Shown: in pieces, positions 8,218 to 16,906 of the stretch
Numbering within the stretch: the stretch's first letter is position 1
Layout: each line of letters opens with the position of its first letter
DNA from: Patescibacteria group bacterium
GTDB lineage: Bacteria; Patescibacteriota; Gracilibacteria; UBA1369
DNA: 39,830 nt
Reading direction: 5' to 3'
Assembly (NCBI GenBank): GCA_963169815.1
Contig: CAUJDC010000047.1
Span: forward strand, 1-39,830
Position numbers and translations under genes: made by a program
Notes under the pieces: model-generated
Databases searched by the model: none
What the model was told of the DNA's origin: nothing
What the model saw: the letters and a program-made list of their open reading frames with translations, nothing else

Positions 8218-9177
8218 ATGTTTGCTGAGAAGAGAAAATATGTTGTAGGAGCAGTTCAGGCTGGGAAAAGACTGGATATTGCTCTAGTTGAGCTTGAGAA
8301 TGGTGTTTCCAGGCAGTATTTACAAAAAATGATTAAAGAAAAACGGGTTTTACTCGAAGATCGTTATTTAAAGCCAAGTTACAAAGTTACTGAAAATGAT
8401 GTTTTGGTTGTCGATTATCCTGAGAATGTGGCTTTGGAGATTCTACCAGTGAAACTTCCTCTAAAGATAGTTTATGAAGATGAGGACTTGCTGGTGATTG
8501 ATAAAGATCCGGGGGTGGTTGTGCATCCTTCTGAACATGGTAAGTTTATGGGAAAGAGTTTAGTAAATGCTGTACTTGCTCATGTTGGTGAAGGTTTAAA
8601 AGGTATTGGAGGTGTTTTGAGACCTGGGATAGTGCATCGATTGGATAAAGATACCTCAGGCTTAATTGTAGTTGCCAAGAGTGATTTAGCTCATCAAGGT
8701 CTGGTTGAAATATTTAAGTCTAGAAAAGTTGAAAAACGCTATATGGCACTTGTTTGTGGTGATTTAAAAGAAGATCAAGGGATTATTGAAGGAGCTATTG
8801 GAAGAAATCCAAAAGATAGAAAGAAAATGGCTGTAGATGGTGTAAAAGCTAAAGAAGCTATAACAGAATATTCTGTAAAAAAGCGTTTTGAAACTAAATT
8901 GGGTGATTTTTGCTTAGTGGATGTTAAGTTGCATACTGGCAGAACTCATCAGATTAGAGTACATTTTCAGTATATAGGCCATCCATTGGCTGGAGATAAG
9001 CATTATGGAAGGGATAAAGTTAATGCTCAGCTGGAAAAGAAGTTTGGGCTTGTTAGACAGTTTTTACATGCATATAAGCTCAAATTCGTTCATCCGGTCA
9101 GCAAAAAAAAGATAGACCTGGAAATAGGTCTATCTAAAGATTTGCAGAAGGTTTTAAGCGATTTAGAAGTCGCTTAA
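8218..9177 (+). CDS. rluD: RluA-family 23S rRNA pseudouridine synthase (RluD-like)
   Basis: This enzyme isomerises specific uridines of 23S rRNA to pseudouridine. The product (319 residues from the ATG at 8218) begins with an S4 domain (GKRLDIALVELENGVSRQYLQ), followed by the RluA catalytic domain. The catalytic aspartate lies in the HRLDKDTSGL motif, and the RxHQIRVH motif is present near the C-terminus. An in-frame TTG at 8185 would add 11 residues, but the ATG fits the family start better. Exact target uridines cannot be read from sequence, so the D-type assignment is by overall layout. The last 15 bases overlap the 3' end of rplU on the other strand. The terminator of rplU lies inside this coding region. 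Confidence 0.9.
   Translation: MFAEKRKYVVGAVQAGKRLDIALVELENGVSRQYLQKMIKEKRVLLEDRYLKPSYKVTENDVLVVDYPENVALEILPVKLPLKIVYEDEDLLVIDKDPGVVVHPSEHGKFMGKSLVNAVLAHVGEGLKGIGGVLRPGIVHRLDKDTSGLIVVAKSDLAHQGLVEIFKSRKVEKRYMALVCGDLKEDQGIIEGAIGRNPKDRKKMAVDGVKAKEAITEYSVKKRFETKLGDFCLVDVKLHTGRTHQIRVHFQYIGHPLAGDKHYGRDKVNAQLEKKFGLVRQFLHAYKLKFVHPVSKKKIDLEIGLSKDLQKVLSDLEVA
9103..9135 (-). terminator. Intrinsic terminator of rplU, inside the rluD-like coding region
   Basis: Bases 9110-9119 and 9126-9135 form a perfect 10-bp stem with a 6-base loop. On the minus strand the stem is followed at once by eight T residues (plus-strand A-run 9103-9110), a textbook rho-independent terminator about 28 bases past the rplU stop. 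On the plus strand no T-run follows, so it is one-directional. Confidence 0.9.
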
Positions 9178-9471
9178 TTCAATCACTGTGTAGTTTTGGC
9201 GATGACCTTGAGTTCTCGCGTATCTTTTCTTTGGTCTGAACTTGAAAATACGAACTTTGTCGCCTTTGACATGTTCGATTACTTTAGCTGTGAGAGTGTC
9301 GCCAGTGTAAGGTTGACCTACTTGGCAGTCCTTGCCGTCATCAGCTGATTTTAGTAATACTTTGTCGATAGTAACGTCTTCGCCAACATTGGCTTCGAGT
9401 AAATCTACCTGAATTTGGCTCTTTGGAGCTACTTTATATTGTTTTCCTGCGATTTCTACAACTGCGAACAT
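9163..9471 (-). CDS. rplU: 50S ribosomal protein bL21
   Basis: bL21 is a 23S rRNA-binding protein of the large subunit. The 102-residue product matches the family along its whole length: MFAVVEIAGKQYKV at the start, the VGQPY segment in the middle, and the KFRPKKRYARTQGHRQ motif near the C-terminus that contacts rRNA. The usual partner rpmA (bL27) is not next to it; the transcript instead ends at a strong terminator inside the facing gene. Its stop lies within the last codons of the rluD-like gene (15-base overlap). No Shine-Dalgarno sequence is visible. The 121-base gap to the divergent amidotransferase gene may hold its leader, but I could not define a convincing minus-strand promoter. Confidence 0.97.
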   Translation of the reverse strand: MFAVVEIAGKQYKVAPKSQIQVDLLEANVGEDVTIDKVLLKSADDGKDCQVGQPYTGDTLTAKVIEHVKGDKVRIFKFRPKKRYARTQGHRQNYTVIELSDF

Positions 9472-9492
9472 AGTGTTAAATTAGATCTTACA

Positions 9493-9542
9493 GCGCCGTT
9501 AATTTAATGGAAAAGCACCCTGGATGCAAGTGAAATTTGACA
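9493..9542 (+). other. Sequence resembling the 5' half of a tRNA
   Basis: The stretch starting at 9493 contains AATTTAATGGAAAAGC (9501-9516), similar to a tRNA D-arm, followed by a possible anticodon-arm-like CCCTGGATGC. No matching acceptor 3' strand, T-arm or CCA follows. It may be a tRNA relic or chance similarity within the rplU leader. Confidence 0.2.
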
Positions 9543-9564
9543 GTAGAAAATAATTGCCTAAAAT
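9537..9564 (+). promoter_or_regulatory. Promoter of the amidotransferase gene
   Basis: A consensus -35 TTGACA (9537-9542) and TAAAAT (9559-9564) are 16 bases apart, about 28 bases before the ATG at 9593. Confidence 0.6.
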
Positions 9565-9592
9565 TTTGATACTAAATTTAAAATAATGGAGA

Positions 9593-10357
9593 ATGAAAGT
9601 ATTAATTTTGGATGTGATTGACTTCGATAAAGATATACATGCTTTGGAAAATGTTCGTAATGTAATGAGTGGAAGATCAGCTGTAAAAAGCCGTTTTAGT
9701 GCACAAAAATTACATGAAAATGATTTGATTGAAGAAGAAATTGCTGCTGCTGATAGAATTATCATCTCCGGTTCGGCTAGATCAGCTTATGAAGATTTTC
9801 ATTGGAAACCTCGTTTAAAAAGAGCTTTACAGCTTATTTTGAATAGTGGAAAGCCTACTTACGCCATTTGTTTTGGTTGCCAGTTTCTCGCCCAGGAAAT
9901 GGGTGGAAAGGTTGTTAATAACCCTAATGGTCCAGAATTTGGTTCAGTTAGAATAAATTTGACTGAAGTGGGTATGAAACACCCTTTCTTGCATGGTTTC
10001 AATCAAGACAAAATGGTGCATGAGTCCCACAATGACAGAATTGAAAAGTTGCCAGAAGGTGCTGTACTGCTTGCTTATAATGAAAACTCCCCTGTCCAGG
10101 CATTTCAGTATAAAAATATTTTTGCCACTCAATTCCATCCTGATATTCCAGTAGATAATCTTTATAAACTTTTGGATGGACGCAAGCAAAAATACTTTGA
10201 CTTGGGTGTATTTAAAAGTGAGTCAGATTATGAAAAATTGAAAGCTGAAATACCTTTGGGGGTTGAAGGCTATGTGATTTTGGAAAGGTTCTTAAATTTT
10301 GGCAGAGCTGATGGTGATACCAAAGATTTAGTTGAACTCATTCATGGCGCAGTCTAG
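9593..10357 (+). CDS. Class-I glutamine amidotransferase domain protein
   Basis: The 254-residue product is a stand-alone class-I (triad) glutamine amidotransferase of the kind that releases ammonia from glutamine or hydrolyses gamma-glutamyl bonds. The nucleophile is C93 in the elbow AICFGCQFLA. The catalytic His is H182 in QFHPD, where the usual Glu of HPE is D184. An oxyanion-type ISGS loop is at 58-61. About 60 residues follow the catalytic core (DGRKQKYFDLGVFKSESDYE and beyond), ending in a helical tail. No synthase partner is adjacent, so the acceptor is unknown; GMP-synthase-like and gamma-glutamyl hydrolase-like roles are both possible. It is transcribed alone from a good promoter and overlaps pth tail to tail by 30 bases. 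Confidence 0.85.
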   Translation: MKVLILDVIDFDKDIHALENVRNVMSGRSAVKSRFSAQKLHENDLIEEEIAAADRIIISGSARSAYEDFHWKPRLKRALQLILNSGKPTYAICFGCQFLAQEMGGKVVNNPNGPEFGSVRINLTEVGMKHPFLHGFNQDKMVHESHNDRIEKLPEGAVLLAYNENSPVQAFQYKNIFATQFHPDIPVDNLYKLLDGRKQKYFDLGVFKSESDYEKLKAEIPLGVEGYVILERFLNFGRADGDTKDLVELIHGAV

Positions 10358-10906
10358 ACCTTCTTTAAGGCCAGTTTCAATGGCGAGTATGGTTTTTTCG
10401 ATTACTTCAATAAGTAAATCTTTTTCTTGACCAAAAAAGTCACTTAAGACAAAGGAATGTGTGTCCTGAAGATTCGAGGCTGTTGTTCCTCTGCTCTCTA
10501 TACCAATACGAAAACGAGGAAAATCTTTGCCGATATGTCCTACTACTGATTTAACGCCATTGTGAGTTCCTGCACCACCTGATTTACGTATTTTGATTGT
10601 TCCTAAAGGTAAATCTAATTCATCAAAAACCAACCATAATTGGCTTGGATCTACTTTGTAAAATTGTAAAATTTTTTGAATCGCTTCTCCTGAATTATTC
10701 ATGAAGGTCTGAGGTTTTACCAGTAAAATTGGCTCAGCGTACAAATTAGAGTTGTTAATTTCGGCAATTTCAGCATTAAATTTCTTATCCATTTTGAACT
10801 CAGCCTGATATTTGTAAGCAAAGGCATCGATTGCTACAAAGCCTACATTATGACGATTTTTTGAATACTTGTTGCCTGGATTGCCCAGACCAGTAATAAC
10901 GATCAT
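10328..10906 (-). CDS. pth: Peptidyl-tRNA hydrolase
   Basis: Pth releases tRNA from prematurely dropped peptidyl-tRNA. The 192-residue product has the family's GLGNPG start (6-11), the catalytic His in NRHNVG (H19), the KPQTFMNNSG motif, and the acidic partner in FDELDLPLG. GGAGTHNGVKS, which contacts the peptidyl end, and FPRFRIGI complete the pattern. It lies 10 bases downstream of obg in the same direction and is probably cotranscribed with it. Its last 30 coding bases overlap the 3' end of the amidotransferase gene on the opposite strand. No Shine-Dalgarno sequence is seen in the short gap after obg. Confidence 0.97.
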   Translation of the reverse strand: MIVITGLGNPGNKYSKNRHNVGFVAIDAFAYKYQAEFKMDKKFNAEIAEINNSNLYAEPILLVKPQTFMNNSGEAIQKILQFYKVDPSQLWLVFDELDLPLGTIKIRKSGGAGTHNGVKSVVGHIGKDFPRFRIGIESRGTTASNLQDTHSFVLSDFFGQEKDLLIEVIEKTILAIETGLKEGLDCAMNEFN

Positions 10907-10916
10907 GGCTAAATGG

Positions 10917-12360
<1,444 letters not shown>

Positions 12361-12377
12361 TCATTTACATTTTCTAG

Positions 12378-12464
12378 GCGAGAGTGGCGGAACTGGCAGA
12401 CGCGCACGACTCAAAATCGTGTACTAGCAATAGTGTGAGGGTTCAAGTCCCTCCTTTCGCACCA
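12378..12464 (+). tRNA. tRNA-Leu (anticodon CAA)
   Basis: The gene is 87 bases long with the long variable arm of a class II tRNA. The acceptor stem pairs GCGAGAG (12378-12384) with CTTTCGC (one G-U pair). The anticodon stem CACGA/TCGTG encloses the loop CTCAAAA, giving anticodon CAA for UUG codons. The T-arm contains GTTCAAGTC. The discriminator A (12461) and an encoded CCA (12462-12464) are present. The tsaC start codon follows only 15 bases later with no promoter between, so the two are probably cotranscribed. Confidence 0.95.
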
Positions 12465-12479
12465 AATAGATAGATTTAC

Positions 12480-13484
12480 ATGAGAATTGTCCAAAAAGAA
12501 GAGGCTGTCATGCTTTTAAAACAGGGTGATTTGGTTGTTTTACCTACAGAAACGGTTTATGGGTTAGCTGCTGATGGTTTAAATACAGATGCGGTTAAAA
12601 AAATATTCACAGCGAAAGGAAGGCCGTTTGGTAATCCATTAATTTTGCATGTGTCTTCTTTGGAAATGCTGGAAAGACTGGTTAAAGATATTTCGATACA
12701 ATCGAAAATTCTGATGCAATTATTTTGGCCAGGTCCACTAACGTTAGTTTTTAATAGAAGTGAATTAGTGCCTGATATTGTAACTGCTGGACTAGATACT
12801 GTTTGTGTTCGTATGCCAAAACAAGATAGCACACTTGCTATTATTGAGGCACTAGGCAAGCCTCTGGCGGCTCCTTCTGCTAATAAATCTGGCCGCCCTA
12901 GTCCAACTAATTTAGCTGATTTAGAGAAAGAAATGCCTGAAATTGCAGTAATTGATGGAGGGCAGACTGAGTTGGGAATTGAATCTACTGTTGTTGATGC
13001 TCGTGAGAAAGATGTAAAGATTTTGCGCTTAGGTAGTTTGGAGGTGGAAAAGATAGAGGCAGCCCTTGATGAAAAAGTTATTTTAATAGAGAAAGATTCT
13101 AGAGCTAAATCGCCTGGGCAAAATTTCAAGCATTATTCTCCAAATGCCGAGGTGATTTTGATTTGGCCTTGGGAAACTTTTGGTGAAAAAGTTTCTAATG
13201 AAAATGGTTCTCGCTATACAACCGTTGAAGAAGCAATTGCTGATCTTTATGATAGATTTAAATGTGGCATCATTTGCGATAGTTCTCGAGAAACTTTGTA
13301 TTTAGGTTACGATGTTTTACCCTTAGGGATAGGCTCGATAGAGCATGCCAAGAACTTATTTGCTACATTGCACAAAGCAGAAGATTTGGCTTGGGAGAAA
13401 ATTATTGTAGATATGAGTAAAATCTATTCAAAAGAGGCTTTAGGGCCAACTGTAGTTGAACGTCTGAAAAGATCTGCAGAATAA
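12480..13484 (+). CDS. tsaC: L-threonylcarbamoyladenylate synthase, Sua5 type
   Basis: This enzyme condenses threonine, bicarbonate and ATP into threonylcarbamoyl-AMP for t6A37 formation in ANN-decoding tRNAs. The 334-residue product has the YrdC domain first: PTETVYGLAAD at 22-32, KGRP at 46-49, the PGPLT segment, and SANKSGRPSPT at 133-143. The SPGQNFKHYSP linker follows, then a C-terminal Sua5 domain (about 215-334), so it is the long Sua5 form rather than short TsaC. It sits 15 bases behind tRNA-Leu, whose 3' processing would leave a very short mRNA leader with no Shine-Dalgarno sequence. Its stop lies one base from the rmuC stop on the other strand. Confidence 0.95.
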   Translation: MRIVQKEEAVMLLKQGDLVVLPTETVYGLAADGLNTDAVKKIFTAKGRPFGNPLILHVSSLEMLERLVKDISIQSKILMQLFWPGPLTLVFNRSELVPDIVTAGLDTVCVRMPKQDSTLAIIEALGKPLAAPSANKSGRPSPTNLADLEKEMPEIAVIDGGQTELGIESTVVDAREKDVKILRLGSLEVEKIEAALDEKVILIEKDSRAKSPGQNFKHYSPNAEVILIWPWETFGEKVSNENGSRYTTVEEAIADLYDRFKCGIICDSSRETLYLGYDVLPLGIGSIEHAKNLFATLHKAEDLAWEKIIVDMSKIYSKEALGPTVVERLKRSAE

Positions 13485-13485
13485 A

Positions 13486-14619
13486 TTAGCTATCTAATTG
13501 AGGCTTTTCTAATTCTTTCAGTTGATAGCCCACCTGGTCTACTCCGCCAGAGATTTTGATGACATCTTTATCTATTTTGCGGAATTCAGAAGTAGCATTG
13601 TTGTACATGCTGACTGTTGTTCCGAGATGATTACCAAGCTTATCCATGTAAGTTTGGTAAGTGTTGAGATGTTTGGATAATTCCCCTACTTTCTTGATTA
13701 CGTCTTTCACTGAAGCTTCCATTTCTAAAGCTTTTAAACCTTGTAAAAGTGTCTGTAAATATGCGTAAAAAGTAGCTGGAGAAACTATCATTACACGTTT
13801 TTTGAAAGCGTATTCAATTAAATTCTGGGTGTTTATTTCTACTGTTCCTGTTTTGTAGATAAGCATGTTGTAGTAAATCCCTTCAGCCGGGATAAACATA
13901 ATAGCAAAGTCGGTGGTATTTTCCTCAGGACGAATATATTTGGACGTTTCATCAATACGTTTCATGATGTCTTGCTTGAATTCTTTCTCCAGTTTCGCGC
14001 GTTTTGCTTCGTCATTTTCTTGCATCAATCGATTATAGTTTTCCAAAGAAAATTTGGCATCTATAGGTACAACTCTATCTCTAACATAAATAGCCGCATC
14101 TACTATTTCCCCATTTTTAAAAGAATACTGCATTTTGAAGCCGTTTGGAGGAAGTACGTTCGCTAGTAGAGTTTCTAAAAAATATTCTCCTAAAATACCT
14201 CTTTGTTTTGGATTGGTGAGGATTTTTTCTAAAGACTTCATCTGTTCAGCGAAAGAAACGACTTGTTTATTTGTCTCATCAAGTTGAGTTAATTTGCTGG
14301 TAACGTCTTTGATAATATCTGAAGACTGTTTGAATTGAGACTGCATTGTTTTGACGTTTTCAGAAAGGCTATTTGAAAGCTTTTCATTTACTTTTTCTAG
14401 TTGAGATTGAACTTCTTGACGGTTTTGTTTGTAAATGTCTGACATTTCACTGCGAGTTCTAGAAGAGCTGTCATGTAGCTCTTTACGTAAATTGTCGAGC
14501 ATTTCTAGGAAAAGCTTGTCATTTTGATTTGATGGACCTTTTTTTAGTTCCTGCATTTGCCACACCAGATAGATAAGTCCTCCGAAAACGATAACTAAAA
14601 TGAGTAAATTGAGATCCAT
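13486..14619 (-). CDS. rmuC: DNA recombination protein RmuC homologue
   Basis: RmuC-family proteins are membrane-anchored and limit inversions at short inverted repeats; they contain a nuclease-like fold. The 377-residue product has an N-terminal membrane anchor (about 4-20, LNLLILVIVFGGLIYLVW), a long coiled coil (about 35-125), and the RmuC domain (130-345) with KQRGILGEYFLETLL, DAAIYVRDRVVPIDAKFSLENY, and the MFIPAEGIYY segment. The PIDAKF stretch carries the conserved D and K of the nuclease-like core. It follows uvrC after a 3-base gap and is probably in the same transcript, giving a DNA-repair pair. The domain order is usual for the family. Confidence 0.95.
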   Translation of the reverse strand: MDLNLLILVIVFGGLIYLVWQMQELKKGPSNQNDKLFLEMLDNLRKELHDSSSRTRSEMSDIYKQNRQEVQSQLEKVNEKLSNSLSENVKTMQSQFKQSSDIIKDVTSKLTQLDETNKQVVSFAEQMKSLEKILTNPKQRGILGEYFLETLLANVLPPNGFKMQYSFKNGEIVDAAIYVRDRVVPIDAKFSLENYNRLMQENDEAKRAKLEKEFKQDIMKRIDETSKYIRPEENTTDFAIMFIPAEGIYYNMLIYKTGTVEINTQNLIEYAFKKRVMIVSPATFYAYLQTLLQGLKALEMEASVKDVIKKVGELSKHLNTYQTYMDKLGNHLGTTVSMYNNATSEFRKIDKDVIKISGGVDQVGYQLKELEKPQLDS

Positions 14620-14622
14620 GTT

Positions 14623-16833
14623 TTACTGTAAGAATTTTTTAAGTTTTTGAGCTAATTTTGTACCAACTTCCAGTGCTATTTCTGATTCAGGTAAATTTTT
14701 TAAATTTTCAACTGAACCAAATTTTCTGAACAGCTTTTGAGTTAGTTTTTTGCCAATTCCGGCGATATTTTCCAGCTCGGAGCTAGTATAGTCTTTTTCG
14801 CGTAATTTCCTATTGTATTCGATAGCAAAACGATGTGCTTCATCTCTTAAATGTTGTACCATTAAACGAGTTGCGTCATTTGGCTCTAATTTTATCGAAA
14901 CTGGATTATTTGGCAGAAAAAATTCTTCCTGTTTTTTGGCAATGGAAATGATAGGAATGAATAAATGATGGTCTTGCATAGCCTTTACAGCATGTGATAA
15001 TTGGCCTTTGCCGCCATCTATGACTATCAGATCAGGAATTTTTTTGAAAGAGGGGTCTTCATAATTTCTAGTAGTATCATAAACTACCACCATTTTTTCT
15101 GAGGAATGTTGGTATTCGCTCATCTCTATTTTTACTTCTTGAAAGCCTTGTTTTTCGTATTCTCTAATTTGATCTTTATCTATTTGAATATAAAGACGTC
15201 GTGTTTTAAATTTCTCAGTGATTTTTTTGATAATTTGCTCTGTATACTCGTTTTGATAATCGAATTCGTTGACGAAAGTTTTTAATTTGCTCACAGAAAT
15301 TGTTTTGAATTTGCCCACTATTTCTTTGTTTGATTTGATTTGATAGTCGGTTTTTCCTTTGGTGATTTTAATCCCTTTAGTGGCAATTGATGGTTTCAGA
15401 TATTTGAGGCGTCTAAGTATGACTTCTTCCATTGATTTAAAATCGTCAGGACTGCCCGCTTCTTCCAGATTTATTTTGAAGTGACGATAATCACTGTTTT
15501 TAGGAAAACCATTTTCAAATACGCTCATTGAAGCGACTGTATTGGTGCCCGATAAATGAGAGATATCATAACATTCGAGGCGTTTTGGTATTTTAGGTAA
15601 ACCAAGTAGTTGAGCCAGATTTTCTAGAGCCTCTTCTCTGGTTGCCTTGCTTTCCCCTTCCCATCTGGCTCTAGATTGTTTGGCGAAACTAAGAGCGTTT
15701 TCCAAACATAATTCTAGTAATTTATCTTTTTTGCCTTTTTGTGGGATGACAATTTTTACTTTATGATCAGACATTTCCGAAAGCCAAGATTCAATAATGC
15801 TTTTTTGATCTAGTTCAGTGCTGATGAGGATTTCTTTTGGTATATTGGTGTTTTCAGAGTAAAATTGCTGAATGAATGAAGTAGTTAATTGCTCATCAGT
15901 TGAATCTAAATCCGGTTTTTTAAGTATGGCATTTTGTTGGTCGATTAACTTGCCTTCTCTTACTTGGAAAACATTGAAGTAGACGCGATCATCTTCAAGA
16001 ATAAAGTTAATTATATCCGCATTTTGATGATCCGCGCTGGTCACTAATTGATGCTGGTAGAGATTTTCTATACTAAGAATTTTATCTCTAATTTTGGCTG
16101 CCTGCTCAAATTTTTTGTTTTGTGCCGCAATTAGCATGTCAGCTTTGAGAGTTTTTAAAATATCTTCATGTTTTCCTTCCAGAAAACTGATAATGCGATC
16201 GATGATTTGGCGATATTCTTCTTTGGTTGGACGTCCAACGCAGGGAGCAACGCAACGTTTAATATGGAGGTCTAGACAGGGGTATTTGATGCCTGCCTTG
16301 GTGACTTTAACATTGCTTTGTTTGCTTGGATCTGAGCCATCAGAGAGCCCTAAATGTTGAATTTCTAGATTGCAATTGCGGTATGGGAAAATTTTACGTA
16401 AGTGATTTAACGTTTCATGGATTCTACTGGCTGCGGTTTTTGGTCCAAAGTATTTGGCTTTGTCCTTAATGACTTTTCTAGTGACGTAGATCCTGGGATA
16501 ATCTTCGTTTACGGTAATTTTAATATAGGCAAAGTTTTTGTCGTCCTTCATCAAGATATTATATTTTGGACGATTTTCTTTAATTAAATTGGTTTCCAGC
16601 ATGATGGCTTCGAGGTCGCTGCTGGTGATGGTGTATTCTATATCAGTTATTTGCTCGACCATTTTGGCCGTTCGAATTGGATGCTTTTTGGTGTTTTGGA
16701 AATAGCTGTTTACACGTTTAAAAAGGTCTTTGGCTTTGCCAATATAAATAATGTCTCCATTATCATTTTTCATGCGATAAACGCCTGGTTGATGAGGTAT
16801 TTTTCTGATTAAATGTTGTAGGTTTTGTTGCAA
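14623..16833 (-). CDS. uvrC: UvrABC nuclease subunit UvrC with a GNAT-like insertion
   Basis: UvrC makes both incisions in nucleotide excision repair. The 736-residue product exceeds the usual length of about 600. It has the GIY-YIG nuclease domain (17-95), four cysteines for an Fe-S site (C154, C186, C194, C198, with the first gap about 20 residues longer than in E. coli), a UVR motif (about 235-258), the RNase H-like nuclease with D423, D606 and H667, and terminal helix-hairpin-helix motifs (685-736). An extra segment of about 118 residues (481-598, bases about 15040-15393) separates the first two catalytic aspartates and resembles a glycine-poor GNAT fold ending in REYEKQGFQEV. The start is a TTG at 16833; no in-frame ATG is near. 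rmuC follows after 3 bases. Confidence 0.96.
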   Translation of the reverse strand: MQQNLQHLIRKIPHQPGVYRMKNDNGDIIYIGKAKDLFKRVNSYFQNTKKHPIRTAKMVEQITDIEYTITSSDLEAIMLETNLIKENRPKYNILMKDDKNFAYIKITVNEDYPRIYVTRKVIKDKAKYFGPKTAASRIHETLNHLRKIFPYRNCNLEIQHLGLSDGSDPSKQSNVKVTKAGIKYPCLDLHIKRCVAPCVGRPTKEEYRQIIDRIISFLEGKHEDILKTLKADMLIAAQNKKFEQAAKIRDKILSIENLYQHQLVTSADHQNADIINFILEDDRVYFNVFQVREGKLIDQQNAILKKPDLDSTDEQLTTSFIQQFYSENTNIPKEILISTELDQKSIIESWLSEMSDHKVKIVIPQKGKKDKLLELCLENALSFAKQSRARWEGESKATREEALENLAQLLGLPKIPKRLECYDISHLSGTNTVASMSVFENGFPKNSDYRHFKINLEEAGSPDDFKSMEEVILRRLKYLKPSIATKGIKITKGKTDYQIKSNKEIVGKFKTISVSKLKTFVNEFDYQNEYTEQIIKKITEKFKTRRLYIQIDKDQIREYEKQGFQEVKIEMSEYQHSSEKMVVVYDTTRNYEDPSFKKIPDLIVIDGGKGQLSHAVKAMQDHHLFIPIISIAKKQEEFFLPNNPVSIKLEPNDATRLMVQHLRDEAHRFAIEYNRKLREKDYTSSELENIAGIGKKLTQKLFRKFGSVENLKNLPESEIALEVGTKLAQKLKKFLQ

Positions 16834-16868
16834 GTTGATTTTGGTTGTTTTGCCAGTTGATTGGCCAT

Positions 16869-16897
16869 AGTATAGGATAAGTTTAGATAAATGTTAA
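16869..16897 (-). promoter_or_regulatory. Promoter of uvrC-rmuC
   Basis: On the minus strand, TTAACA (16892-16897) and TATACT (16869-16874) are 17 bases apart, about 35 bases before the TTG start of uvrC. Confidence 0.6.
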
Positions 16898-16906
16898 TTT
16901 GTACTG

